Part shown: positions 37,318 through 46,770 of the stretch, piece by piece
How the letters are laid out: the number at the start of each line of letters is the position of its first letter
Position numbering within the stretch: position 1 is the stretch's first letter
Source: Nostoc sp. ATCC 53789
GTDB lineage: Bacteria; Cyanobacteriota; Cyanobacteriia; Cyanobacteriales; Nostocaceae
DNA: 64,000 bases
Direction: 5' to 3'
Assembly (NCBI RefSeq): GCF_009873495.1
Contig: NZ_CP046703.1
Coordinates: 2,852,001 to 2,916,000 of the forward strand
Position numbers and translations under genes: made by a program
Notes under the pieces: generated by a model
What the model saw: the letters and a program-made list of their open reading frames with translations, nothing else
What the model was told of the DNA's origin: nothing
Databases searched by the model: none

Positions 37318-38262
37318 ATGGCGGAAATATCTGCAAAACTCGTCCAAGAGCTACGCCAAAAAACTGGTGCCGGCATGATGGACTGCAAAAAGGCGCTGAT
37401 AGAGACTGAAGGCAACGTAGAAGAAGCCGCAGACTGGCTACGGAAAAAGGGCATCTCTAAAGCGGGGGCAAAAAGCGATCGCATTGCGGCAGAAGGTCTA
37501 GTAGACACTTACATTCAGCCAGGTGGTCGAGTGGGTGTACTCATTGAAGTCAACTGCCAAACCGACTTTGTTGCTCGTAACGAAGCTTTTAAAGCTTTAG
37601 TTAAGAACCTGGCAAAGCAAGCAGCGACAGCTAATAGTGTTGAGTCTTTGCTGGCTCAACCCTATATTGAGAATGAAAGTGCGACTGTAGAAGAATCCAT
37701 CAAGCAAACTATTGCCACCCTTGGTGAAAACATCCAAGTGCGCCGCTTTGTTAATTTTGCAATAGCAGAAGGCACACAAGGCGTAGTAGACAGCTACATT
37801 CACACTGGCGGTCGAGTTGGTGTATTAGTAGAACTGGGTTCCCAAACTGAGTCAGTGGCTGCTAACTCAGAGTTCCAAAGCTTGGCACGGAACACTGCAA
37901 TGCAAGTTGCGGCTTGTCCAAATGTCGAGTATGTAAGCGTAGACCAAATCCCTGCCGAAGTTGCCCAAAAAGAAAAAGACATTGAAATGGGCAAGGATGA
38001 TTTGGCGAACAAGCCAGAGAATATCAAAGAAAAGATTGTTCAGGGACGGATTGAAAAACGCCTGAAAGAATTGACTTTGATCGATCAGCCTTACATCCGC
38101 GATCAGAGTATTTCCGTCGAAGACCTTTTTAAGCAATCGAAGGCGCAATTAGGCGAAGAGATTCAAGTGACTCGCTTTGTCCGCTATATATTGGGCGAAG
38201 GCATTGAGAAGCAAGAAATTAGCTTTGCTGATGAAGTCGCTGCACAAATGGGCGGTAAGTAA
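37318..38262 (+). CDS. tsf: Elongation factor Ts with a partly duplicated core
   Basis: Nucleotide exchange factor for EF-Tu. The N-terminal UBA-like domain is intact ([19 protein letters not shown]). The TDFVARNE motif contacts EF-Tu. The 314 residues are longer than average because the core is repeated: [19 protein letters not shown] and [19 protein letters not shown] are homologous halves, and QPYI...SVEDLFKQ mirrors QPYI...TVEESIKQ. The two-subdomain architecture is known for EF-Ts. ATG 37318 is the start. A strong terminator follows at 38325. Confidence 0.96.
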   Translation: MAEISAKLVQELRQKTGAGMMDCKKALIETEGNVEEAADWLRKKGISKAGAKSDRIAAEGLVDTYIQPGGRVGVLIEVNCQTDFVARNEAFKALVKNLAKQAATANSVESLLAQPYIENESATVEESIKQTIATLGENIQVRRFVNFAIAEGTQGVVDSYIHTGGRVGVLVELGSQTESVAANSEFQSLARNTAMQVAACPNVEYVSVDQIPAEVAQKEKDIEMGKDDLANKPENIKEKIVQGRIEKRLKELTLIDQPYIRDQSISVEDLFKQSKAQLGEEIQVTRFVRYILGEGIEKQEISFADEVAAQMGGK

Positions 38263-38265
38263 TAT

Positions 38266-38315
38266 TATTGGTCATTGGTCATTGGTCATTCACAAATGAC
38301 AAAGGACAAATGACT
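38266..38315. repeat. Seven-base tandem repeats (TTGGTCA and AAATGAC units)
   Basis: Three TTGGTCA units follow the tsf stop, then AAATGAC/AAAGGAC units in the complementary orientation. It is the same repeat family as at 39313-39417, 32985-33010 and 57286-57360. Confidence 0.85.
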
Positions 38316-38324
38316 CTTTATCAA

Positions 38325-38359
38325 ACAGGTCAAGCAAATAGCCTGACCTGTGTTTTTTT
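38325..38359 (+). terminator. Intrinsic terminator of tsf
   Basis: ACAGGTCA at 38325-38332 pairs with TGACCTGT at 38344-38351, followed by a G and seven Ts. It is a classic rho-independent terminator. Confidence 0.92.
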
Positions 38360-38478
38360 AGTAGAGACGCGAAATATCGCACTTAAATTTAAAATCTAAA
38401 CTTCTTTGGGAAGTTATTATAAAATAAATTCGTACATTTGTACTATGTAATAGTTCACATGGACAAGAACGAAAAGAT

Positions 38479-39312
38479 ATGGCAAGAGCAATCGAGCGAA
38501 TTGAACGGGATATTGCAGCATTAAAAGAAGCGATTCGGGCGATCGCAGTAGAGCTACAAACCGCTTATGCTAGTTATCTAAACACCTTGGGGCTAGCTGT
38601 ACGCAAACAGTTGATTCTAGCGAGTTATCACCTTTGTACACAGGGGTATCCCGAAAACTTTCTGCATTTGTCATTGAATCAGCGCCAGCAATTGCAACAA
38701 GCCATCCGCAAGTTGGGGCAAGTGGCAGCCCAACAATTGCTCACTTCTATTAAAAGTGAGGAAGTTGGGTTAAATAAAGGAGATGAAGATGAGGAGAATA
38801 AAGAAGTAACATCTTCTGAACTTCTGGACACCTCGAATTCTCAGTCTCTCACCGCCGACACCTCTAATCCTATAGAACTAGTAAAATGGCAACAGAACTT
38901 AGAAGAAGTAACGCAAGATATACTGAAAAAACTATCACATGATGCTAATGTTTTAATACAAAAATCTGGAATATTACCTAAAAAATTACCAGAACCGATT
39001 TTAGCAGCAGCTGCGGCTGCATCAGAAGCATCGGCTGAGGTCATGCCAGGACCACCCAACTTATTAAACTTAGTAATTGAAATTGAAAATGAGCAGCAGT
39101 CAGAAGATTCTGGGCTGACGCAAATTATGGCTATTAACCTGCGGCTAGGAGAAATTGAATTTGCTGATGTGACACTCTCATCTGAGCGCAGGCAAATCCG
39201 CAGTATTTTAGTTCAGCTAAACAAGCTAGGACGAGAGTATCAAAAGAAACATCGAGAAAAGGCGATCGCTGAAGCTGAAGCTGCATGGCGTGCTAGTTGG
39301 TTTGAGGATTAG
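38479..39312 (+). CDS. Conserved cyanobacterial protein of unknown function
   Basis: A 277-residue soluble, largely helical protein with no recognised domain. The N-terminal helix bundle (IERIERDIAALKEAIRAIAV, then LILASYHLCTQGYPENFLHL) is followed by a low-complexity linker (about 92-130), an Ala-rich stretch (EPILAAAAAASEASAEV) and a C-terminal helical part ending AEAAWRASWFED. It is separated from recG by a tandem repeat array only, so the two are likely co-transcribed. No function is offered. Confidence 0.8.
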   Translation: MARAIERIERDIAALKEAIRAIAVELQTAYASYLNTLGLAVRKQLILASYHLCTQGYPENFLHLSLNQRQQLQQAIRKLGQVAAQQLLTSIKSEEVGLNKGDEDEENKEVTSSELLDTSNSQSLTADTSNPIELVKWQQNLEEVTQDILKKLSHDANVLIQKSGILPKKLPEPILAAAAAASEASAEVMPGPPNLLNLVIEIENEQQSEDSGLTQIMAINLRLGEIEFADVTLSSERRQIRSILVQLNKLGREYQKKHREKAIAEAEAAWRASWFED

Positions 39313-39417
39313 TCATTTGTCCTTTGTCCTTTGTCCTTTGTCCAGAGTCAAATGACCAATGACCAATGACTAATGACTAATGACTAATGACTAATGACTA
39401 ATGACCAATGACTAATG
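39313..39417. repeat. Seven-base tandem repeat array containing the recG start codon
   Basis: Four TTTGTCC units are followed by about a dozen ATGACCA/ATGACTA units. The ATG of recG at 39408 lies in the last unit. All forward frames through the array meet TAA or TGA, so unit number cannot extend the protein but does set the leader length and the ribosome-binding context. Confidence 0.9.
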
Positions 39418-41906
39418 AAAAACCAGATTGGATACGATTGCACAAAGCCTTGGCAATAGAAGCCGAACGGGGCTTTACAGACTTGATGGGTAGAGAATAT
39501 CGCTTCAGTGAATTTTTAAGCTTGACTTTGGGCAAATTCCCAACAGGCTTACCCCAAACTGAACGCCGCCGTTGGCAAGGACTAGCAGTGCAATTTGCTA
39601 GTTATCCACATCTAGCACTGGAAGAAAGACAACATTTAATAGCAGAAACTCGTAGGTATCTATCACAACTCCAGCAAAATGAGCAGGGGGAGGAAGGGAA
39701 GCAGGGGAAAATTAATCAATTAAAAATTCAAGTTGCGCTTCCAGCGCACCAAAGGCGCGACCCAAAATCTCCCATTGTTAGTGAGATGAGTCGGAGGCTT
39801 GCACCGAAAATTGACCAAAAACTCAGTGATTTACCAGAAATAGGTTTCAAAAAAGCTGATAATTTGGCGCGGCTTGGTTTACACACTGTCCGCGACTTGC
39901 TTTTCTATTATCCTCGTGACCACATTGATTATGCGCGTCAGGTAAATATCCGCGAGTTACAGGCAGGTGAGACGGTGACAATAGTGGCTACAGTGAAGCG
40001 TTGTAACTGCTTTAGTAGCCCTAAAAATCAGAAATTATCAATTTTAGAACTGGTCGTAAAAGATAATAGCGGTCAACTCAAAATTGGTCGTTTTTACGCA
40101 GGTACACGCTTTAGTAGTCGCGCCTGGCAAGAAAGTTTAAAACGTCGTTATCCAGTGGGTAGTATTTTAGCCGCGTGTGGGTTGGTGAAAGAAAGTAAAT
40201 ACGGTTTGACGCTTGATAATCCAGAACTAGAGGTTTTGGCAAATCCAGGAGATTCGATTGAGTCGCTGAATATTGGGCGAGTAGTGCCAATTTATGGATT
40301 GACTGAAGGCGTAGTGGCGAATACAGTCCGACAGGCGGTAATTACTGCTTTACCTGCTGCGGCTAACCTGAAAGACCCTTTACCAAGTGGTTTGCGGCAG
40401 AAATATGGTTTGATGGAATTGAAAGATGCGATCGCTAATATCCATTTTCCCAGCGATAGCGCCGCCCTGCAAGTTGCCCGTCGTCGCCTAGTTTTTGATG
40501 AATTTTTCTACCTGCAACTTGGGTTACTACAACGTCAGCAGCAAGCAAGGGCGATTCAAACTAGCGCCATCCTAGTCCCGCGAGGTCAACTTGTAGAAAA
40601 ATTCCACGAAATACTGCCTTTTAAACTCACTGGCGCACAGCAACGAGTCCTTAACGACATTCTCAACGACTTACAAAAACCTGTGCCAATGAATCGTTTG
40701 GTGCAAGGTGATGTTGGTTCGGGTAAAACCGTCGTCGCTGTGCTAGCTATCCTCGCAGCAATTCAATCTGGCTACCAAGCCGCGTTGATGGCTCCCACAG
40801 AAGTTTTGGCAGAACAACATTATCGTAAGTTAGTTAGTTGGTTTAATCTCTTGCATTTACCAGTGGAATTACTGACAGGTTCTACTAAAACTGCTAAACG
40901 AAGACAAATACATTCTCAGTTAGGAACTGGTGAATTACCTCTGTTAGTGGGAACTCATGCCTTAATTCAAGACTCTGTAAACTTCCAGCAACTAGGGTTA
41001 GTGGTAATAGATGAACAGCATCGCTTTGGAGTAGAACAACGGGCGCGTTTGCAACAAAAAGGCGAACAACCCCATGTGTTAACTATGACAGCTACCCCGA
41101 TTCCTCGAACCTTGGCACTGACGATACACGGAGATTTGGATGTCAGCCAAATTGATGAGTTACCACCAGGACGGCAAAAGATTCAGACAACAGTATTATC
41201 TGGTCAGCAACGCAACCATGCTTACGACCTCATCCGTCGAGAAATAGCCCAAGGTAGACAAGTTTATGTGGTTTTGCCATTAGTGGAAGAATCAGAAAAA
41301 CTGGATTTACGATCGGCTGTTGATGAGCATCAAAAGTTACAAGAAAGTATTTTTCCCGATTTTCAGGTGGGATTACTGCACGGTCGTATGAGTTCAGCCG
41401 AAAAGGACGAATCTATTACCAAATTCCGTGATAACCAAACGCAGGTTTTGGTTTCTACTACCGTTGTCGAGGTTGGTGTAGACGTACCTAATGCTACAGT
41501 CATGCTCATTGAAAATGCAGAGCGATTTGGTTTATCGCAACTCCACCAATTGCGGGGGCGTGTCGGTCGTGGTGCGGCTCAATCTTACTGTCTGTTGATG
41601 AGCAGTTCCAGAAGTCCTGATGCTCAACAACGGTTGAAGGTGTTAGAACAATCTCAGGATGGTTTTTTCATTTCTGAGATGGATATGCGTTTTCGGGGCC
41701 CAGGGCAAGTACTGGGAACTCGTCAATCGGGAGTGCCAGATTTTACCTTAGCAAGTTTGGTTGAAGATGAAGAAGTTTTACTTTTAGCGCGGCAAGCAGC
41801 AGAAAAAATAATAGAGATGGATGTTACTCTAGAGCGCTGGTATTTGATGAAAGAAGAGTTGAAGTATCGATATGAACGGTTAATGGGTGGAGCGATTTTG
41901 ACGTAA
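39408..41906 (+). CDS. recG: ATP-dependent DNA helicase RecG
   Basis: Branch-migration helicase that remodels stalled forks and recombination intermediates. The 832 residues include an extended N-terminal region (about 1-140) typical of cyanobacterial RecG, a wedge/OB domain (ARQVNIRELQAGETVTIVAT), Walker A (GDVGSGKTVVAV), motif II as DEQH (VVIDEQHRFGVEQRARL), TMTATPIPRTLALT and motif VI (QLRGRVGRGAAQS). The only usable start is ATG 39408, embedded in the seven-base repeat array, and no Shine-Dalgarno sequence precedes it. The upstream gene of unknown function is probably co-transcribed. Confidence 0.95.
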   Translation: MTNEKPDWIRLHKALAIEAERGFTDLMGREYRFSEFLSLTLGKFPTGLPQTERRRWQGLAVQFASYPHLALEERQHLIAETRRYLSQLQQNEQGEEGKQGKINQLKIQVALPAHQRRDPKSPIVSEMSRRLAPKIDQKLSDLPEIGFKKADNLARLGLHTVRDLLFYYPRDHIDYARQVNIRELQAGETVTIVATVKRCNCFSSPKNQKLSILELVVKDNSGQLKIGRFYAGTRFSSRAWQESLKRRYPVGSILAACGLVKESKYGLTLDNPELEVLANPGDSIESLNIGRVVPIYGLTEGVVANTVRQAVITALPAAANLKDPLPSGLRQKYGLMELKDAIANIHFPSDSAALQVARRRLVFDEFFYLQLGLLQRQQQARAIQTSAILVPRGQLVEKFHEILPFKLTGAQQRVLNDILNDLQKPVPMNRLVQGDVGSGKTVVAVLAILAAIQSGYQAALMAPTEVLAEQHYRKLVSWFNLLHLPVELLTGSTKTAKRRQIHSQLGTGELPLLVGTHALIQDSVNFQQLGLVVIDEQHRFGVEQRARLQQKGEQPHVLTMTATPIPRTLALTIHGDLDVSQIDELPPGRQKIQTTVLSGQQRNHAYDLIRREIAQGRQVYVVLPLVEESEKLDLRSAVDEHQKLQESIFPDFQVGLLHGRMSSAEKDESITKFRDNQTQVLVSTTVVEVGVDVPNATVMLIENAERFGLSQLHQLRGRVGRGAAQSYCLLMSSSRSPDAQQRLKVLEQSQDGFFISEMDMRFRGPGQVLGTRQSGVPDFTLASLVEDEEVLLLARQAAEKIIEMDVTLERWYLMKEELKYRYERLMGGAILT

Positions 41907-41943
41907 TGTGACCGGATAAAATACCAATCTCATAGCTATTTAA

Positions 41944-42897
41944 TCACAATGCTTGCTGCATTTCGGCATAGGCTTCATAAACACCCTTCACGTTATACCA
42001 GTTGAGAAAGATTCGAGCAATTTCTAAAGCTAATTGCGGTTTACCTAAATTAATTAGCCATTGCAATAACGGAGCCATTGTCCGTTCATTTAGCGCCCCG
42101 TTAAGTGACAAAATTCCCCAAAGTAAGCGATGCAGCCAAGTCATTTGAATCATCATTCGCACTTCCCATGTGGGATGCTTTTGATAAAACAAAACTCCCA
42201 TACGTCCGCGTTGAATTTCTTGGTCAATTAATCGGGGAATTTGCTCTAAGTTAAATGCTGGATGCCAGTGATATCCTACGGCTTCTGGACATTTAATTAG
42301 TGTCAAACCTAGTTTTTTCAGCCGCACTCCTAATTCTAAATCTTCCCAGCCATAGAGTTGAAAGCTCGTGTCAAAAAGTCCGGCTTTGTCTAACCAATGT
42401 TTAGGGATTGCTACATTTCCCGTAGCAAAAAAAGCTGCTGAAAAATCTGTAACTTTGTAGGGTTCAGCCGTTGGATTGTCGAAATTGCAAGTATTAATAA
42501 CTGCACCGTAAGTGAAAAAGCGATCGCTCCCCAATTTCTCTTTCCCCTGCACTAACGCGTCAGCATGAGCTTGCAGGAAATTCTTCAGCACTACTAGATC
42601 GCTATCAATAAAGATAATTGTGTCTCCCTGCGCCTGTTCTACCCCCAAATTCCGAGCCGCAGCTGGACCAGCATGATCTTGTTGAAACCATCGCACATGG
42701 CGAAACTCTTCTTTGTGTTCTGCCAACCACTCCAATGTGCCATCAGTAGAACCATCATCCACCAAGACAATCTCGTAATCAGTAACCGAACTTGGCTGGC
42801 TTAACTCTTGCACCTCCAAGGCACGGAGGCACTTTTCTAAGATCGGTTGGCGATTATAAGTCGGTATCACAACGCTGAAAAACACGGTCTCACCCAC
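41944..42897 (-). CDS. Family 2 glycosyltransferase
   Basis: A 317-residue GT-A-fold inverting glycosyltransferase that transfers a sugar from a nucleotide-sugar donor. Motifs: VVIPTYNRQPILEKCL, VDDGSTDGTLEW, DSD metal-binding (IIFIDSDLVVL) and GWEDLELGVRLKKLG, the catalytic ED region. No membrane segment is evident, so it is cytoplasmic or peripheral. The acceptor is unknown: polysaccharide or glycolipid. It converges with recG, with 37 bp between the stops. Confidence 0.9.
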   Translation of the reverse strand: MGETVFFSVVIPTYNRQPILEKCLRALEVQELSQPSSVTDYEIVLVDDGSTDGTLEWLAEHKEEFRHVRWFQQDHAGPAAARNLGVEQAQGDTIIFIDSDLVVLKNFLQAHADALVQGKEKLGSDRFFTYGAVINTCNFDNPTAEPYKVTDFSAAFFATGNVAIPKHWLDKAGLFDTSFQLYGWEDLELGVRLKKLGLTLIKCPEAVGYHWHPAFNLEQIPRLIDQEIQRGRMGVLFYQKHPTWEVRMMIQMTWLHRLLWGILSLNGALNERTMAPLLQWLINLGKPQLALEIARIFLNWYNVKGVYEAYAEMQQAL

Positions 42898-43348
42898 AAC
42901 ATTATTTATCCATCTCCAGGATAGGACAGATGGAGCGCTGACACTGTTCCTTAGCTGATTCTGGTTAAGAAAATGTCAAAGGAAATAATTTTTATAGGTA
43001 TTCCCCGACCATCTGTAATTGGTATCCGTCCGAAAAATTCTCAAATTAAGTTTATTTAACAAGGCAGAATTCAGAATGAATTCTGACTCCTGACTGCTGA
43101 ATTCTGTTTGATAAATCTCCATTAATCAAGATATAACCTGATGTTAATTTTTGGTCATTAGATTATATGACAAACTTAAAATTTTTTGTCTAGTTATTTA
43201 ACCTAAATAGCAAACAACATTTTGTTAATAACAGGTTACTTACTGTTCAAAATCTGTGGCATTTCACGTAAATAATTGATGGCTTTTTCTGCCATCAATC
43301 AAGATTTGCCTCTACTAAATTTTTTATGTCACAACAGAGGAGAATTTA
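42898..43348. other. Intergenic region upstream of phoX, no gene
   Basis: About 450 bp, AT-rich. A palindromic cluster with CAGAATTCAG and CTGAATTCTG lies near 43065-43110. TTTAACCT and TTAATAACA near 43198-43235 faintly recall Pho-box half sites, too weak to call. No credible coding frame. Confidence 0.45.
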
Positions 43349-45709
43349 ATGTCTCAATTAAGTCGCAGACAAATTTTAGTATTTTTTGCTGGCAGTGCTG
43401 GTGCTGCTGTATTGGGAGACACAATTCTAGATGGTGTTTCTAGTATTGCAGGAGCAAATAACAGGACACTAAGCTTTACACCAGTGCGCTTACCCCATCC
43501 TTTGCCCGTTTATAAACAGCAAAAAAGTTTCTTGCCAACTGCAATTGGTCAGGGACAGGTAATCAATCCATCTGCAAATGCGAAGTTAAACAGCTACAAC
43601 GTAGTTGATGATGTTGTAGTGCCACCAGAGTATGAACGTTATGTAATTATCAGCTGGGGCGATCGCGTTTTTCCTAACAAAGATGAATATTTCGGTTACA
43701 ACAACGATTATACGGGTTTTATTCCTCTGGGCAGAACCAACGATATCGGCTATTTGTGGGTCAATCACGAATATGTGAGTTTTCCATTTTCCGATCTAGC
43801 ACCAGAAGCTCCTGCTGATGTTAAAGGATTGCCTACCACCTTTGAATCAGTGATTGGTTGGGCTTTACCTGCCACCAGAGGTATTGAATTTGACGGCGAA
43901 GCACTATATAACTTAGGCGGATCAATCATCCGCATCTCCCGACGTAATTCCAGTAACCGTTATGCTGTGATTAAAGGTGATGCGAGAAATCGTCGCCTTC
44001 ATGGTCTTTCTGGGTTGGGAATTAATAGCCAAAGGAGTGATGAATATAAAAATGTCACTTCTTGGGGAAGTCGTAGCTACCAAAAAGGCGATCAAAACTA
44101 TCTCATCGCAACTGGCCCAGCTGCAACCCAAGTATTTAACCTCTCCTCCGATGGACTAGGTAACAAAATTATTGGCACTGGCTATAACTGTTCTGGCGGT
44201 ACAACTCCTTGGGGAACTATTTTAAGTGCTGAAGAAAACTTTCAAGGAAGTGTAGGATCTTTTGTTGGTGTCACAGAATCAGTTAACCCTAATGGTACTC
44301 AAACAGGTTACATCGATGGCACCACTGGTAAGACCTTCGGTTTAGTTGGTGAAAAATACGGTTGGATTGTCGAAATTGATCCCGTTAATCCAAATTTCCG
44401 CCCTCGCAAACATACTTCGTTGGGTCGTTTCCGCCATGAAAACGTTGCTATCCGTGCTGAAGCTAAGAAACCATTAATCGCCTACATGGGTGATGACAGA
44501 CGTGGCGGACACACCTGGAAATTTGTCAGTGCAGGTGTTATTTCTTCACCAACCAGCAAAGCCAACAGCAATTTGTGGGATAGTGGTACATTGTATGTCG
44601 CCCGCTACAATCCAAATGGTACGGGTCAATGGATACCGTTACGTTTAACTACTCCCACCAATCCCATTTCGCCATCGGTAATTTCTTCTGTGGAGTTTGC
44701 TGCTTTGGGTTCGGCTCAAAGAAATGGTCTTTTACCTCTACCAAAACGTAATGGTATTGCAGGTCAAACTACAGATGGTGGTGCCCTCGCAGTCGATCGC
44801 ACCAATGAAGCTGATAGACTACCTGGTTATCAAGGTAAGAAGCTATCTGACTTCTACACTTCCCAAGGTGCTATTCTCGTTGATGCTTTCTTAGCAGCAA
44901 ATTTGGCTGGCGGAACTCCCACAGCACGTCCAGAAGATATAGAAGTGCATCCGACTACCAAAGAAGTCTTCATTGCCTATACTGATGGTGCGCCGGGAAG
45001 TGACGGTTATCCAGATTCGCGCATTTTCCAGGTTGCCAAGTTGAGTACAGATGTTAACGCAACGCAGCAATCAGGGGGACTGTACAAGATTATTGAAGAT
45101 AGTGCCGATGGTACAGGTCTAACCTTCCGTTGGAAGAGATTTGCTCAAGGTGGAGAAGCCGGATCAGTTTCTGGTGCTGGTTTTGCCAATGTAGATAACT
45201 TAGTGTTCGACAATAAAGCAAATGTTTGGGGTGTGACAGATATGTCTACCACCACTCACAATGGTTTTAATGTTGGTGCTGCCGGTACTGTAACTAGCAT
45301 CGACCACGCTGCCAGTGGTAATGTTTCTAACTTCACAGGAGTTTTCGGTAATAACTGGTTATTCTACATTCCTACTACTGGTGCTAATGCGGGAGAGGTA
45401 ATACCATTTGCTCATGGGCCGGTGCGTTGTGAGATGACAGGGCCAACTTTTGTAGGAGATACGCTGATTATTTCGGTACAGCATCCCGGCGAAGATAGCC
45501 CAATTAACGATGGCACAATTCTGAGTCGTGATATTGAATTACTGGATTTGAGTGGTGTTACATTCAATCAGGCTCGGACTGTGGCTCGTGGTAGTAGTTG
45601 GCCAAGTAACATCCCAACTGCTGACGGTGGTAAAGGTCAACCTAAAAGCTTTCCTAAACCATCTGTAATTGGCATCAAACGTAAGAATCTTACTGGTAAT
45701 TTTACTTAG
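43349..45709 (+). CDS. PhoX-like alkaline phosphatase (DUF839), Tat-exported
   Basis: A 786-residue DUF839/PhoX-family protein. PhoX enzymes are calcium/iron-dependent alkaline phosphatases releasing phosphate from organic esters outside the cytoplasm. The N-terminus has a twin-arginine signal (LSRRQILVFFAGSAGAAVLG) for folded export. Family landmarks are LWVNHEYVSF, NCSGGTTPWGTILSAEENFQ, RFRHENVAI, YMGDDRRGGHTWKFV, RPEDIEVHP and GPTFVGDTLIISVQHPGE. A GAGGAG site precedes ATG 43349. It is monocistronic between long gaps. The family is certain; phosphatase activity is inferred and many DUF839 proteins are untested. Confidence 0.88.
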   Translation: MSQLSRRQILVFFAGSAGAAVLGDTILDGVSSIAGANNRTLSFTPVRLPHPLPVYKQQKSFLPTAIGQGQVINPSANAKLNSYNVVDDVVVPPEYERYVIISWGDRVFPNKDEYFGYNNDYTGFIPLGRTNDIGYLWVNHEYVSFPFSDLAPEAPADVKGLPTTFESVIGWALPATRGIEFDGEALYNLGGSIIRISRRNSSNRYAVIKGDARNRRLHGLSGLGINSQRSDEYKNVTSWGSRSYQKGDQNYLIATGPAATQVFNLSSDGLGNKIIGTGYNCSGGTTPWGTILSAEENFQGSVGSFVGVTESVNPNGTQTGYIDGTTGKTFGLVGEKYGWIVEIDPVNPNFRPRKHTSLGRFRHENVAIRAEAKKPLIAYMGDDRRGGHTWKFVSAGVISSPTSKANSNLWDSGTLYVARYNPNGTGQWIPLRLTTPTNPISPSVISSVEFAALGSAQRNGLLPLPKRNGIAGQTTDGGALAVDRTNEADRLPGYQGKKLSDFYTSQGAILVDAFLAANLAGGTPTARPEDIEVHPTTKEVFIAYTDGAPGSDGYPDSRIFQVAKLSTDVNATQQSGGLYKIIEDSADGTGLTFRWKRFAQGGEAGSVSGAGFANVDNLVFDNKANVWGVTDMSTTTHNGFNVGAAGTVTSIDHAASGNVSNFTGVFGNNWLFYIPTTGANAGEVIPFAHGPVRCEMTGPTFVGDTLIISVQHPGEDSPINDGTILSRDIELLDLSGVTFNQARTVARGSSWPSNIPTADGGKGQPKSFPKPSVIGIKRKNLTGNFT

Positions 45710-45716
45710 GATTACG

Positions 45717-45750
45717 AATGTAGAGACGTTATTTATAATGTCTCTACATT
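45717..45750. terminator. 11-bp hairpin between convergent genes
   Basis: AATGTAGAGAC at 45717-45727 pairs perfectly with GTCTCTACATT at 45740-45750. It lies between the stops of the convergent phoX-like and PEP-CTERM genes, so a bidirectional terminator role is likely despite the lack of a T-run. It belongs to the TAGAGAC hairpin family also seen at 28737 and 61948. Confidence 0.6.
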
Positions 45751-45769
45751 GATTTGCAAGGTAGCGCTA

Positions 45770-46327
45770 CTAATTCACTCCAGATAGTTTTTTCTTGCGT
45801 TTCATCCCCAACGCCATAGCACCTGCGATCGCTATACCAATAATAGTCATCGGTTCTGGTACTGGTGTACTCTTAGAGTAGCTTACTGTACCCACCTCTG
45901 TTGTAGAGAATAAGTCAGCACTCAGAATGCTATAAAATTTTGTTCCTCCTGTATTTGGCTTACCTGGATCATTCCCAATGAAAAACTGATCTTCAACCAA
46001 ATAGCTCAGTCCTGACAGGTTGCCATCTGTAAAGCTGACTACAGGAGATGATGGGTAATCAAAATCATTTGCCTCTGTATATTGAGTACCCAAGTAGTTA
46101 AACGCAATAGATAATCCATTGCTAATGCCTAGGGTTTCCTCACCTATGCCGATTAAGGTCGAATCATTATATTGAAAAGAGCCGAAATATTGACCGGGAT
46201 TATCGCCCGATGTTGCATTCACGGTGAAACCATAATTCACCAAGGCAGCTTGCGTCGGTTTAGCAATAGTAGCAACCGAGATAGCAACAGCAAAAGCAGC
46301 AATGCTAATATCTTTAGCTAATTTCAT
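45770..46327 (-). CDS. PEP-CTERM sorting domain protein
   Basis: A 185-residue exported protein of unknown function. It has an N-terminal signal peptide (DISIAAFAVAISVATIAKPT, cleavage near QAA) and, at the C-terminus, the PEP-CTERM sorting signal: VPEP, a hydrophobic helix (MTIIGIAIAGAMALG) and a basic end (MKRKKK). The signal directs processing by an exosortase in bacteria that make exopolysaccharide. The body is Gly/Ser/Asn-rich beta-type. It has its own leader of about 440 bp facing argG divergently. Confidence 0.9.
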   Translation of the reverse strand: MKLAKDISIAAFAVAISVATIAKPTQAALVNYGFTVNATSGDNPGQYFGSFQYNDSTLIGIGEETLGISNGLSIAFNYLGTQYTEANDFDYPSSPVVSFTDGNLSGLSYLVEDQFFIGNDPGKPNTGGTKFYSILSADLFSTTEVGTVSYSKSTPVPEPMTIIGIAIAGAMALGMKRKKKLSGVN

Positions 46328-46770
46328 CAGACAATGCTCCGAAGCTAAAAAATGAATAATTCTGTAATTTCACTTAAATAAACTTTCAACCTATGTATAT
46401 AGGTTAAGAAATAATAAACAAAAGATGATCGTGGTTAAATCTTCAAGTTTGTCAGCTATATATAAAAGTTGTGTAAACTTATTCCATATTTACAGCAAGC
46501 TATGTTTATATTTGAAGCTGATTATCAACATTTCTTGAAAACAAAAAATATTTTCGACTAATCTCATTAAGAATATTCAGACGTTCAAAACTGGCTTAAA
46601 AATATTTATATACAAGCGATCGCTTTATAAGTAAACTTCCACGAGAGTGAACCGTAATTCTGACTCCAAACTTCTAAATCCTTCTATAGGTTGTTGCATG
46701 AATAAAATATACCTGGGTTAGTTCAGATATAATAATGACTCATTCTTTGTTGTCCTAAGTGGAGAAATTA
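46328..46770. other. Divergent intergenic region, PEP-CTERM gene to argG
   Basis: About 440 bp, AT-rich, with a HIP1 site at about 46617-46624 and no credible gene or strong hairpin. The argG ribosome-binding site (GGAG at 46761-46764) is at its end. Confidence 0.5.

Noticed and set aside
39313-39417. Regular repeats that might suggest a CRISPR array
   Set aside because: The units are only seven bases long with no unique spacers; this is a Nostoc STRR.
43195-43240. Pho box upstream of the PhoX-like gene
   Set aside because: Only isolated TTTAACCT-like half sites are seen, without three correctly spaced repeats.
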